From Acidobacteriaceae bacterium (lineage in GTDB: Bacteria; Acidobacteriota; Terriglobia; Terriglobales; Acidobacteriaceae): a DNA stretch of 28,470 bases. A program made the translations under genes and the position numbers. The notes under the pieces are model-generated. The model did not search any database and was not told the DNA's origin. It worked only from the letters and a program-made list of their open reading frames with translations. Of this stretch, positions 1 to 8,647 are shown in pieces; the first letter of the stretch is position 1, and each line of letters starts with the position of its first letter. The DNA lies in assembly GCA_003165855.1 (NCBI GenBank), contig PMXH01000512.1, positions 33,376-61,845 of the forward strand. The letters are read 5' to 3'.

Positions 1-344
1 GGAGACTTCAATGGCGACGGCTTCCTGGATCTCGCCGTGGCCAATTCCACCGCCAATACGGTTTCGGTGCTGCTGGGTAACGGCAACGGCACGTTTCAAG
101 CAAAGCAAGACTTTTCCACCGGCACGGGCACACAGACTCCAGTGTGGCTCGCGGTTGGCGATTTCAACGGGGACGGAAAGCTCGATTTGGCGGTGGCTAA
201 CGAGGCCTCAAATACGATTTCCATTTTCCTGGGCAACGGCGACGGGACGTTTACCTTAAAGTCCTCTCCCGTGGTGGCCACCGGCCCAAACTCGGTCGCA
301 GTTGGAGACTTCAATGGCGACGGCTTCCTGGATCTCGCCGTGGC
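1..344 (+). repeat. 41-bp perfect direct repeat within FG-GAP units (1-41 and 304-344)
   Basis: Bases 1-41 and 304-344 are identical. They encode the same GDFNGDGFLDLAVA core. The offset is 303 bp, exactly 101 codons, so recombination between the copies would delete or add two FG-GAP units in frame. Flanking sequence between the units is clearly diverged. Confidence 0.9.
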
Positions 345-1461
345 GAGTCCCATCGCCAACAGCGTGTCTGTTCTTCTGGGCAATGGAGACGGAACTTTCC
401 AGGCCGGCCAGGTTCTGGCTAACATCAAGTCCGCTCCGCACTCCGTGACCGTGGCAGATTTCAACGGCAACTGGCTTCTCGATCTGGCGATTTGCAACGA
501 AACCTCCGACACCACAGTGCTCGGGTTTGGAAACGGAAATGGCACGTTCCAAACTCCGCTGGAGAATTACTCGACCGGAACCGCTCCCGCCATAGAAGTC
601 GTGGGCGACCTGAATGGCGACGGTTACCTCGATCTGATCACCAACAACGTCAACTCGCAGGGTACGTTCTCCTATCTCCTCGGCAACGGAGACGGCACAT
701 TCCAGTTCCACATTAATTACGGGACCGGCGCCGGTCCGCTGGGATTGGCGGTGGGTGACTTCAATAACGACGGAAGGCTCGATATCGCGGTGGCAGCCAG
801 TACCGAGAATACGACCGGTGCAGTAACCATTATGTCTCAGGTCCCGGCGGTCACTGCTTCGCCTGCAAGCCTGGCATTCGCCACCACACCGGTCGGGATT
901 ACCAGCGCCAGCCAGAATCTGGTCATCACCGATAACACAAGCAAATCCGTAACCATCAATAGCATCGTGGCGTCGGGAGATTTTGCTACGACAGGCACCT
1001 GCAAGTCGATTGCCTCGCTCGGCAGTTGCACGATCAGTGTGACCTTCACCCCCACGGCTACGGGAACGCGAACGGGTACGATCACCATCACGGATAGCGC
1101 CGTCGCTACCCCTGTGGTGGTAAATTTGACTGGAGCCGGCATCGCTCAGGTCCAGTTAAGTCCGGTGACCTACAACTTTGGCAACGTAACCATTGGCAGC
1201 CAAGCGACGGAGATGTTCGCCTTGCAAAACAATCTTAAGACCGCAATTAGCATTTCCTCCATTAATGTAGCCAGCGCCAGCGGTGAGTTCTCGCAACAGT
1301 CCACCAGTTGCGGAGCCCAACTGGCAGGGAGGGCCAAGTGCGCGATCACCATTGCCTTCACCCCGACCAAGGCGGGCAACGTGAGCGGGACCCTCACCGT
1401 AACGGACTCGGCACTTGGAAATACGCAGAAGGCGACGTTTAAAGGAGCGGGCGTCCAGTGA
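1..1461 (+). CDS. FG-GAP/VCBS-repeat surface protein with two choice-of-anchor-D domains (5' end outside window)
   Basis: The reading frame is open from the first base, so the N-terminus lies upstream; 486 codons including the stop are visible. Six FG-GAP-type units begin near 1, 157, 304, 454, 604 and 754, a period of about 150 nt. Each carries a Ca2+-loop-like core GDFNGDGxLDLAVA. Unit 4 is degenerate (DFNGNWLLD) and loses loop acidic residues. From about 844 two tandem Ig-like choice-of-anchor-D (ASPM-SPD-2-Hydin-type) domains follow, recognisable from the pattern FGNVTIGSQ...TITDSA...LTGAG. Such proteins are normally exported and probably form a seven-bladed integrin-alpha-like propeller used in adhesion or ligand binding; the ligand is unknown. 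The stop codon overlaps the start of the next gene (GTGA), which suggests translational coupling to a sulfotransferase. Family assignment is secure; function is inferred. Confidence 0.9.
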   Translation, partial: GDFNGDGFLDLAVANSTANTVSVLLGNGNGTFQAKQDFSTGTGTQTPVWLAVGDFNGDGKLDLAVANEASNTISIFLGNGDGTFTLKSSPVVATGPNSVAVGDFNGDGFLDLAVASPIANSVSVLLGNGDGTFQAGQVLANIKSAPHSVTVADFNGNWLLDLAICNETSDTTVLGFGNGNGTFQTPLENYSTGTAPAIEVVGDLNGDGYLDLITNNVNSQGTFSYLLGNGDGTFQFHINYGTGAGPLGLAVGDFNNDGRLDIAVAASTENTTGAVTIMSQVPAVTASPASLAFATTPVGITSASQNLVITDNTSKSVTINSIVASGDFATTGTCKSIASLGSCTISVTFTPTATGTRTGTITITDSAVATPVVVNLTGAGIAQVQLSPVTYNFGNVTIGSQATEMFALQNNLKTAISISSINVASASGEFSQQSTSCGAQLAGRAKCAITIAFTPTKAGNVSGTLTVTDSALGNTQKATFKGAGVQ

Positions 1462-2396
1462 GCCAATCCGACGTACTCCAAGAGACGCAAGGCCAGAGTA
1501 CCCAGGCGCAAAACGGCAAGATAGCCGTGCTCTACATCGCGGGCTCGGGGCGCAGCGGAACTACCCTTCTCGCTCGGCTCCTCGGCGAAGTCGAAGGGTT
1601 TGTCAATATTGGGGAAGCTGCACGCTATCTTTTCGACGTCAACATCAGGGCTAGAGACTTTCCCTGCGGCTGTGGCTCTGCCTTGTCCAGTTGTTCGTTC
1701 TGGAAGGATAAGATCCGGGCCATTCCGGCGAACCTGGTGCAGCAAGCTTCCGAACTGGTGCGCATTCGCAAGTTTCCGTCCTTGCTCATGGCGTCGGGCC
1801 ACTCGGGAAACCCGGAGGCCTACCGGCCAGTTCTCGATGCGTTGGCTGAAATGTACCGGGCGGTCGCGCGCGAGACCGGTTGCAGGGTGATTGTCGATTC
1901 CTCCAAGAATCCTGCCAACGCATTATTGGCCAGCCTTATACCCGAGGTTGAGCTGCATGTGTTGCACGTCGTCCGGAATCCGCACAGAGTAGTTGCGAGT
2001 TGGGCCAAGAAGAAGGGATATCTCAAAGCCCACCCGCGGCGCAAAGTGATTGCCTGGTGGTGGTCCTTCAATCTTCTTTCGGAGGCTCTGAAGCTAAGGG
2101 CGCGCAGCTACCGGCTTTTGCGCTACGAGGACTTTGTGCGGGAACCTGAGAAGCGCATGCAGGAGATTACGGCGGACGTCGTGGGCACTGCTCCTGCCAT
2201 GCCGTTTCTCAACGGAACCGAGGCCAGGGTGCAGCTGCAACACGATCTCGGCGGCAACCCGGATAAACTGGGCGGCGGAAGGATAAACATCGTCGATACC
2301 AGCGACTCAGCCGGGGGCTCACGCAATTGGCTGGTGAACCTGACCACGTTTCCGTTATTGCTGCGATATCAGTATTTGCCCAGCCATCGCTCGTAG
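1458..2396 (+). CDS. PAPS-dependent sulfotransferase family protein
   Basis: Predicted cytoplasmic or membrane-associated enzyme of 312 aa that would transfer sulfate from PAPS to a sugar, lipid or protein hydroxyl. The 5'-phosphosulfate-binding loop is clear at residues 29-36 (GSGRSGTT, followed by LLARLLGE). The 3'-phosphate-binding segment VVRNPHRVVASWAKK lies at about 172-186. A CGCG...SCSFW cysteine motif (residues 70-82) is typical of this bacterial sulfotransferase group. There is no signal peptide. The GTG start overlaps the preceding stop as GTGA, which fixes the start and suggests coupled translation with the surface-protein gene. The acceptor cannot be read from sequence. A surface glycan or the co-expressed exported protein is an inference from context. 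Confidence 0.88.
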   Translation: MSQSDVLQETQGQSTQAQNGKIAVLYIAGSGRSGTTLLARLLGEVEGFVNIGEAARYLFDVNIRARDFPCGCGSALSSCSFWKDKIRAIPANLVQQASELVRIRKFPSLLMASGHSGNPEAYRPVLDALAEMYRAVARETGCRVIVDSSKNPANALLASLIPEVELHVLHVVRNPHRVVASWAKKKGYLKAHPRRKVIAWWWSFNLLSEALKLRARSYRLLRYEDFVREPEKRMQEITADVVGTAPAMPFLNGTEARVQLQHDLGGNPDKLGGGRINIVDTSDSAGGSRNWLVNLTTFPLLLRYQYLPSHRS

Positions 2397-2532
2397 GTGC
2401 CGGAATGCAGTTCCCGCGCCGAAGTTGCTCATCTCTTCCGCTTACTATGTTACGCACATTCACGATTGACTTGCCTACCTTGGTATCAAGGGTGCCGTCG
2501 CTGTATTTTCTGGGATCTCTAGGAGAAGAAGA

Positions 2533-4215
2533 ATGAGGCTTCGATTCTTGCTGGCCATATCGGTTCTTATGCTCACGTCCGTGGGCTTCGGCCAGAACGG
2601 CACCATGACTGTCATTACCGGGCTGAACACGGTTCAGGAGCACCTGGGATCGTCGGCCGCTCCGGATCCCACTATCGCGGTGGGAACACTTGATTTCTGC
2701 GAGCACGTCAACAGCGCTTACCAGTGCTGGTACAAGAGCGGCCCCAACGCCTTTCAACCGATAAACTTCATGGGCAATACGTCTCCCAAAGCTGACACCT
2801 CAATATGGAGCCAGAATGGGAACAATGGTGGAAATACTCCAAACTGCCCCACGGCGAACAGTCCCAACGCCCAGCTGCTGCACGACAACGTATACAACCG
2901 CTGGATTCTGCAGAAGCGAATCGATTCCGCCATCAACGGGCATGAGTACCTGTGCGTAGCGATCAGCAATGTGGAAGATGTGAGTCAGACCAACCCGAGC
3001 TTCAATTGGTTTGCTTACGAGTTCGACTTGGACACGGTGATACCCAAGAATGCGAAAGGGAACTATTACTATCCGGACTATCCCCAAGCGGGATTGTGGC
3101 AGGCGTCCCAGACTACTGCGCCGCCGTACCCAGCGGCCAAGAACCAGGCAATGTGGATCACGTATGACCTGCAGGATATCAACAATGCTTACAACATCAA
3201 CGGTGTGCTGGTCTGTGCCGTGGATTTAGCCGGCCTTCGGGCCAGTACTGGTAATCCCTGGACCAACAAGTCACATACTCCGGCCTGTGCTGTCGCTCAC
3301 GCGCTGACCGCCTACAATCAACGCCGGAGTTGGATGCCGGCGAACAATTCGGACACGACTCCACCCATTACCAACGATGGAGAGATGTTCACATACGTGA
3401 TCGAACCCGCGCACAATCATGGCTATCTAACCAGCCCGAGCGCTACGCAGGCGGTCGAACAGTGGACGATTAGTTGGACAGCGGCTGTTCCAAAGGCAAC
3501 CTTCGTGAATGGTTGGAATCTTCCCTCGACGGAAAAGACGGGCGATCAACTGGCGTGTTTCATCGCAACCAACTATTACGACACGGTTTGCATTCCGCAG
3601 CCGTCCACGGCGAAGACTGGAATCTACATCGATTCGGTGGGAGACCGCATGCAGCAGCTCTTCCACTACACCTCCAATGGCGGTCAGGGTGGGATCTGGA
3701 CTTCGGCGCACACCATCCAAATCAACCCCAGCCAGGTTCTGAATCAAACCGAGGCCGATCTACGGATTCTGCATTGGAGCACCACCGTTCCCCCCACGAT
3801 CCAGGTGGCTGCCGATTATCCGGTCAAGGATCCGCTCGATCCGAGTGCCTATGTTTCTCTCCCTAGTGTGGCGCGTGACCAGGTGGGGAATCTGCAGGGA
3901 ATTCTGAACGTATCGGGTGCGGGATCGAACGAGCATCCTGGGCTGGATAGTTTGTATATGATCCCCAGCACGTCAACCGTGGGGAGCTATGGATTCATCG
4001 CCAACCCAAACACCGACGGCGACGCGGAGGACACAGACCCGGCAGACTATCGCTGGGGAGACTGGGATGGAGCAGTTCTGGATCCGAGCGACTCCTGTAC
4101 GGTGTGGGTGGTGGGAGAATACTTGCCCGTCAACCGCACCTCTTCACCTGATTGGTACACGGCGATTGCTCAACTGCCCCCCTTGAGCAGTTGCAGCGCC
4201 GCCGCGGTCCGATAG
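2533..4215 (+). CDS. Secreted protein of unknown function, possible beta-propeller
   Basis: 560 aa with a good Sec signal peptide (MRLRFLLAISVLMLTSVGFG, cleavage before QNG). The start is supported by AGGAG at 2521-2525, 7 nt upstream. I do not recognise a named domain. Visible signatures are DPTIAVG near the mature N-terminus, LLHDNVYNRWIL at about 114-125, a YPDYPQAGLW segment, LPSVARDQVGNLQGILNVSG, and a C-terminal RWGDWDGAVLDPSD...CTVWVVGEY. The recurring pattern of a blade-like strand followed by D-x-D/G-D-W turns resembles secreted sialidase-like or propeller proteins common in soil Acidobacteriota. That is a pattern impression, not proof. Several paired cysteines (for example CEHVNSAYQC) fit an extracytoplasmic protein. 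No catalytic motif is claimed. It lies 136 bp after the sulfotransferase and could be co-transcribed with it. Confidence 0.85.
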   Translation: MRLRFLLAISVLMLTSVGFGQNGTMTVITGLNTVQEHLGSSAAPDPTIAVGTLDFCEHVNSAYQCWYKSGPNAFQPINFMGNTSPKADTSIWSQNGNNGGNTPNCPTANSPNAQLLHDNVYNRWILQKRIDSAINGHEYLCVAISNVEDVSQTNPSFNWFAYEFDLDTVIPKNAKGNYYYPDYPQAGLWQASQTTAPPYPAAKNQAMWITYDLQDINNAYNINGVLVCAVDLAGLRASTGNPWTNKSHTPACAVAHALTAYNQRRSWMPANNSDTTPPITNDGEMFTYVIEPAHNHGYLTSPSATQAVEQWTISWTAAVPKATFVNGWNLPSTEKTGDQLACFIATNYYDTVCIPQPSTAKTGIYIDSVGDRMQQLFHYTSNGGQGGIWTSAHTIQINPSQVLNQTEADLRILHWSTTVPPTIQVAADYPVKDPLDPSAYVSLPSVARDQVGNLQGILNVSGAGSNEHPGLDSLYMIPSTSTVGSYGFIANPNTDGDAEDTDPADYRWGDWDGAVLDPSDSCTVWVVGEYLPVNRTSSPDWYTAIAQLPPLSSCSAAAVR

Positions 4216-4248
4216 AGCCCTCAGACATTCTTGAACAAAACGATTCAC

Positions 4249-4264
4249 TGGCACGTTCGTGCCA
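4249..4264 (+). terminator. Short hairpin downstream of the 560-aa gene, weak terminator candidate
   Basis: The arms TGGCACG (4249-4255) and CGTGCCA (4258-4264) pair perfectly, 34 nt after the stop at 4215. No T-tract follows, so it could be an attenuating or RNA-stability hairpin rather than an intrinsic terminator. It lies inside the maximal open frame beginning at TTG 4231, which argues against that far-upstream start for the next gene. Confidence 0.3.
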
Positions 4265-4425
4265 TCGACAGCTCTGGCTTCATTCGGCAAAAATACGTTA
4301 CGCGTTCTTCCTGTCCAGCAGACGCCGTATCTTCAAGTAAGCCCAGACTTCCAGACGTAATGAGGGATCGTCCAGCTATGCCAGTAATGGTTCCTGAGGG
4401 TCGTGGTTTCGGTTACCACCATGAT

Positions 4426-4439
4426 GGAGCTAACGCTCC
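4426..4439 (+). other. Small hairpin just upstream of the proposed start of the propeller gene
   Basis: GGAGC (4426-4430) and GCTCC (4435-4439) form a 5-bp inverted repeat around TAAC, ending 4 nt before ATG 4444. Its GGAG is the only purine-rich Shine-Dalgarno-like element nearby. It sits 14 nt from the ATG, too far for optimal use, and would be sequestered in the hairpin. Confidence 0.3.
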
Positions 4440-4443
4440 GGTC

Positions 4444-6912
4444 ATGGATTGTCGTGTTCGTTCTCTGGGCATGGCGGTTACGGTGTTGATGCTCGTATCG
4501 GTATTTTTGTGTCCGGCGCTCCTGTTTGGCCAGACCCCCGTTCCCACGTACCACGCGGACTACACGCGCAGCGGACTGTACGGTTCAGAAGCCCTGCTGA
4601 CTCCAAGCAACGTTAATCCCGTACAGTTTGGCAAGCAGTTCTCTTACAGCGTCGATGGCTTTGTTGTGGGTCAGCCGCTTTACATGCCGAACGTGACCAT
4701 TGACTCCGCTGTGCACAACGTCGTGTACGTTGCGACTCAGCACGACAGCGTCTACGCCTTTGACGCCGACAATTTGGGCTCCGGGGCGCCGTTGTGGCAT
4801 GTGAGTCTGATCAACCCGAGCGCTGGCGTCACCACCGTAACAATTGCCGAACAGGGTTGCCCATCGACGGGGTTCGTGGAAAACGGCATCATGGGGACTC
4901 CCGTCATCTCCACTACGACAGGAACGATTTATTTCGTAGCCAAGACTCAAGAAGTCTCTGGGAGCACCACGAGTTACGTCTTTCGCGTGCATGCGCTGGA
5001 CATTACGACCGGGCTGGAACAGTTTGGCGCACCGGTGGTCGTCAGTGCTTCCATAATCGCACCCGATGGCAACACCGTGACCTTTCAGCCTCAGAAAATA
5101 ATGCAGAGACCCGCCCTCCTGCTGCAAAACGATGTGCTTTACATCGGATTTGGATCGAACGGCTGTGACTTCAGCGCGGATGGATGGCTTTTCGCTTTTG
5201 ATTCCGGTATTGCGTCCGGGTTGTTTCAGCAGCTTGCCGTCTTGAACACCGCCCCAGACCAGACCTACGGAGCTTCCCTTTGGCAGAGTGGGGGAGGGCT
5301 GGCAGGCGACGGCAATGGAAACGTCTTTTTCTCCACCGCAAATGGCACGTTCGACTTCTCCACCGGTGGCCCCGATCTCGGCGACAGCGTTATCAGAACG
5401 GGTTATGCGGCAGGTGGACTGAACGTGGATGACTACTTCACGCCCTTCGACCAGGCCAATATGGCGGCCAAGGATCTCGATCTGGGATCCGGAGGGCCCC
5501 TGGTTCTGCTCTCACAGCCCGGGCCGTATCCGAATTTGCTGGTGGCGGCGGGAAAGACTGGAACTATTTATTTGTTGAACCAGGACAACCTGGGTGGTTA
5601 TAACCCGCTGAACAACAACCAAATCTTGCAGTCGCTTCCGAGTGCGGTGGGACCGTTCTTCAGCACTCCTGTTTATTGGAATAGCAGTGTCTATTTTGCG
5701 GCCAACGCCGACTACCTCAAGGCATTCAGTTTGAGCAATGGACTGCTTTCAACCTCGCCGACGGTGGTTTCAAGGGGCATTAGTTCAGGAGGCACCCCCG
5801 TAATCTCAGCGAACGGGAGCACCAACGGCATCCTGTGGATAGTGGCCAATCCGTCCCAGCCCATACTGCAGGCGATGAACGCCGCAAATCTTACACCCCT
5901 ATATAACTCCGCCCAGGTGGTCGGCCGGGACGTACTCGGGGCGACCGCTCATTTCACCACGCCGATGGTCGCGAACGGCAGAGTTTACGTCGGAACCGAA
6001 ACTCAGCTGGTCGCCTATGGGTTGTTCCCAATCCTGACAGTCACAGGCGGCAATGGCCAGAGCGGAGCCGTTGCAACCACTTTACCGCAGCTCTTACAGA
6101 TACAAGCGCTTAACAGTGTGCACGCACCAGTTCCAGGCGTGGTTGTCTCTTTCAGTGACGGCGGGGCGGGCGGTAAATTCAGCAGTCCAACGGCGACCAC
6201 TGACAGCACGGGTACGGCCAGCACAAGTTACACTTTGCCGACGAAGGTGGGAAGTGTCTCCATCACGGCTACGGCAACGGCGTACTCTTCCACCAGTCTT
6301 ACGGCCACCGCGCTTGCCGGCCCACCGACAACCATCGGACTAGTATCTGGTGGTGCGCAAAGTGGAACCGTAGCCACGCAACTTCCTGCGCCGATAGTGG
6401 TGCGGCTCCTCGATACCTACGGCAACGACGTGCCGGGTGTGCCTGTCCAGTTCAGTGACAACAGCGCCGGCGGGATCTTCTCCCCGAATACTGTGTCGAC
6501 CGGCTCCAACGGCGAAGCGACCGTCTACTACACGCTTCCCACGGTGGCAAAGGTGCTCAGCCTGTCCGCTACTTACTCCAGTCTCAAGGTCAACTTCGGC
6601 GAGACCTCTGTGGCGGGCAGTCCCACAACCATGAAGATTGGCTCTGGGAATAATCAATCGGCGCCCCCCAACACCCAACTGCCGAAGCCGATGGTCGTTC
6701 TGGTCAGCGATCAGTATGGGAACCCGGTGTCGGGAGTCAGCGTAACCTTCTCGGACAATGGCGCCCATGGAACGTTCTCTGCGACTTCGGTGATAACCGT
6801 TCATGGACAAGCCAGCGTGAACTACACCACCGGGTCCCAACCTGGTCCGATTACCATCACGGCGTCAGTTCCTGGCGTGACTCCAGCGACGTTTCATCAG
6901 ACCGTCCAGTAG
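4444..6912 (+). CDS. Secreted PQQ-like beta-propeller protein with three C-terminal Big_1 (invasin-like) Ig domains
   Basis: 822 aa from ATG 4444, which gives a plausible signal peptide (MDCRVRSLGMAVTVLMLVSV followed by FLCPALLFGQ). The open frame extends to TTG 4231 with in-frame ATGs at 4360, 4378 and 4387, and no start has a clear Shine-Dalgarno, so the start is uncertain. Residues about 35-525 read as a quinoprotein-type propeller: YHADYTRSGLYG, VYVATQHDSVYAFDADN, KTGTIYLLNQDNLGG, RVYVGTETQLVAYG. No PQQ-binding catalytic residues were identified, so a structural or binding role is more likely than dehydrogenase activity. Residues about 530-822 are three tandem units of about 95 aa with the Big_1 pattern LLDTYGNDVPGVPVQFSDN...G.F.....T...G.A...YTLP. 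These resemble intimin/invasin stalk domains. Same strand as the neighbouring exported proteins. Confidence 0.85.
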   Translation: MDCRVRSLGMAVTVLMLVSVFLCPALLFGQTPVPTYHADYTRSGLYGSEALLTPSNVNPVQFGKQFSYSVDGFVVGQPLYMPNVTIDSAVHNVVYVATQHDSVYAFDADNLGSGAPLWHVSLINPSAGVTTVTIAEQGCPSTGFVENGIMGTPVISTTTGTIYFVAKTQEVSGSTTSYVFRVHALDITTGLEQFGAPVVVSASIIAPDGNTVTFQPQKIMQRPALLLQNDVLYIGFGSNGCDFSADGWLFAFDSGIASGLFQQLAVLNTAPDQTYGASLWQSGGGLAGDGNGNVFFSTANGTFDFSTGGPDLGDSVIRTGYAAGGLNVDDYFTPFDQANMAAKDLDLGSGGPLVLLSQPGPYPNLLVAAGKTGTIYLLNQDNLGGYNPLNNNQILQSLPSAVGPFFSTPVYWNSSVYFAANADYLKAFSLSNGLLSTSPTVVSRGISSGGTPVISANGSTNGILWIVANPSQPILQAMNAANLTPLYNSAQVVGRDVLGATAHFTTPMVANGRVYVGTETQLVAYGLFPILTVTGGNGQSGAVATTLPQLLQIQALNSVHAPVPGVVVSFSDGGAGGKFSSPTATTDSTGTASTSYTLPTKVGSVSITATATAYSSTSLTATALAGPPTTIGLVSGGAQSGTVATQLPAPIVVRLLDTYGNDVPGVPVQFSDNSAGGIFSPNTVSTGSNGEATVYYTLPTVAKVLSLSATYSSLKVNFGETSVAGSPTTMKIGSGNNQSAPPNTQLPKPMVVLVSDQYGNPVSGVSVTFSDNGAHGTFSATSVITVHGQASVNYTTGSQPGPITITASVPGVTPATFHQTVQ

Positions 6913-7036
6913 GGTGCTGGTTCCCGAGATTCGCCGTGAATCCGAACTCTTTTGACCGAACGCTGCATTTTGTAGTCTTCCCCGGTTTTGGGAATTTCAT
7001 TACTCTGTGAAATGCCTCAGGAGTAACAACATTCGA

Positions 7037-8647
7037 ATGCGCAGAACATATCTCCCTTGGCTGGGGGCGGTAATTGCCATCCTTTCCTGCCCAGTGAACC
7101 GGGCCAAGGCTCAAGTACTGAGTCCGATCAGTCTGTCGTTTGGAAACTCAGTCATCAACACGACCTCTTCTCGAGCGGTTACTTTGACCAACAATCGGAA
7201 CGGATCGTTGACCATCAGCAGCATTTCCGCCTCGGGAGAGTTCACGGAGTCTTCCAACTGCCCAACGGTATTGTTTCCTAGCGCGCGTTGCACCATCATG
7301 GTCACATTCGCGCCAACCACTCTAGGTCCACTGACGGGGACACTGACAGTAAACGATAATGCCTCGAGTAGTCCCCAAACTGCCGCGTTAAACGGGAATG
7401 GAGTTCCTTCCGTCGCCGTACAACCCAGTTCGCTGGTACTCGGAAACCAGCTCGTCGGTACGGCCAGCCTGGCTCAGGTCGTTACCTTAGAGAACTATCA
7501 GACCGTGCCGCTCGAGATAAGCGGAATCTCGACTTCAGAGGATTTTTCACAGAACACAGATTGTCCCTTGGCACCCCGCACTTTGGCCGCGGAATCTTCC
7601 TGCACAATTAATGTTGCATTCACCCCTACCTCAGCAGGGGCGTTGACGGGTACGGTTACGGTGAGCGATAACGCGGTAGTTTCTCCACAGGTCCAGTTAA
7701 GCGGAACCGGAGTGGCTAGCCAGCTTGGCAGCATCTCAGATGTGAATATCGCGACTTGCCCACCTGGATCGGTGCCCGGAGTCTGTTACGGCTTAACGGT
7801 TTCCTGCCCAGCCGTCGCCGATGTGCACGCCAACTTCGAACTATCGCTAGCCAACAATCCGATCGGCACCATGGTTCTGACCTCAGGCGGAAATGGGACG
7901 AGCCTGTGGGAGGCAGACGTGTACGGGCCCTACGCCATCGACAACCTGCTGAATGCGGGATATTCGGTTGTGCAAATAGTTTGGCTTCCACCTTACGGCT
8001 GGCAGGTCGGGCCTGGCGGGATGGTGGCCGTTGCATGTCGCCCGGCCACGCTGATCAATTGGATTTACAGCAACATTCATCAAAACGGAGCCTCTGCGCC
8101 CATGTGTGCGGCGGGAACCTCCAGCGGGGCAGAGCAAATCGGACTCGGCATGGCCCGCTACGGGCTGAGTTCCATCTTGGCGATGGCCGAGATGATAAGT
8201 GGTCCCCCATTTTCCCGTGAAGACATCGCCTGCGAATGTAATCAACCCAATTTGCCCGATCCGTGCAACAACTCGACGCTACCTCAATGCCTCGGCGCTG
8301 GAGATGCCGCCCGGTTCGTTGATCCGGTGTATTCGTCGCCCATCTGCTCTCAAGCGACCAAATCGCAGAGCACAAAGAACCAGGCCGCTTTCCTTTTGGA
8401 CAGCATTCTTTCTCCGAACGCCACACTCGATTATCCGGCCACTTACGTTAACTTTGTCTTCGGCGGCCTGGATACCAGCCTCTCGCCTGTGATGGGGCAA
8501 GAGTACCAGCAGGCCATAACCAGCAGCACAGGTCTAGCCTGCGTCGCGAGCGCGCCTCACGAGCTATTAAGCGTATTGGCTGGTGCTCAACAAGTGTCTA
8601 ACGATTTAATTAGCGGGTGTCACTTACCTGGCTCGAACAAAAAATAG
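7037..8647 (+). CDS. Secreted choice-of-anchor-D protein fused to a putative alpha/beta-hydrolase
   Basis: 536 aa from ATG 7037, preferred over the upstream in-frame GTG 7007. It gives a clean signal peptide (MRRTYLPWLGAVIAILSCPV followed by NRAKAQ) and has AGGAG at 7019-7023, although spacing is long (13 nt). Two tandem choice-of-anchor-D domains span about 7115-7720 (LSFGNSVINTTSSRAVTL... and VLGNQLVGTASLAQVVTL...). The C-terminal 310 residues look like a separate enzyme. There is a GxSxG nucleophile elbow (GTSSG, Ser362), a TSGGNG oxyanion-like loop, an acidic candidate in GGLDTS (Asp479) and a late His in APHEL (His508), in the order Ser-Asp-His. Many cysteines suggest disulfides. A secreted esterase or lipase-like activity is inferred; the substrate is unknown. 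The fold call rests on motif order only. Confidence 0.8.
   Translation: MRRTYLPWLGAVIAILSCPVNRAKAQVLSPISLSFGNSVINTTSSRAVTLTNNRNGSLTISSISASGEFTESSNCPTVLFPSARCTIMVTFAPTTLGPLTGTLTVNDNASSSPQTAALNGNGVPSVAVQPSSLVLGNQLVGTASLAQVVTLENYQTVPLEISGISTSEDFSQNTDCPLAPRTLAAESSCTINVAFTPTSAGALTGTVTVSDNAVVSPQVQLSGTGVASQLGSISDVNIATCPPGSVPGVCYGLTVSCPAVADVHANFELSLANNPIGTMVLTSGGNGTSLWEADVYGPYAIDNLLNAGYSVVQIVWLPPYGWQVGPGGMVAVACRPATLINWIYSNIHQNGASAPMCAAGTSSGAEQIGLGMARYGLSSILAMAEMISGPPFSREDIACECNQPNLPDPCNNSTLPQCLGAGDAARFVDPVYSSPICSQATKSQSTKNQAAFLLDSILSPNATLDYPATYVNFVFGGLDTSLSPVMGQEYQQAITSSTGLACVASAPHELLSVLAGAQQVSNDLISGCHLPGSNKK

Noticed and set aside
4231..4443. N-terminal extension of the propeller gene from TTG 4231
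   Set aside because: It contains a hairpin, lacks a ribosome site and would bury the signal peptide 70 residues inside the protein.
6952..6978. TTGACC...TAGTCT promoter-like pair before the anchor-D/hydrolase gene
   Set aside because: The spacer is 15 nt and the -10 match is poor; not convincing enough to annotate.
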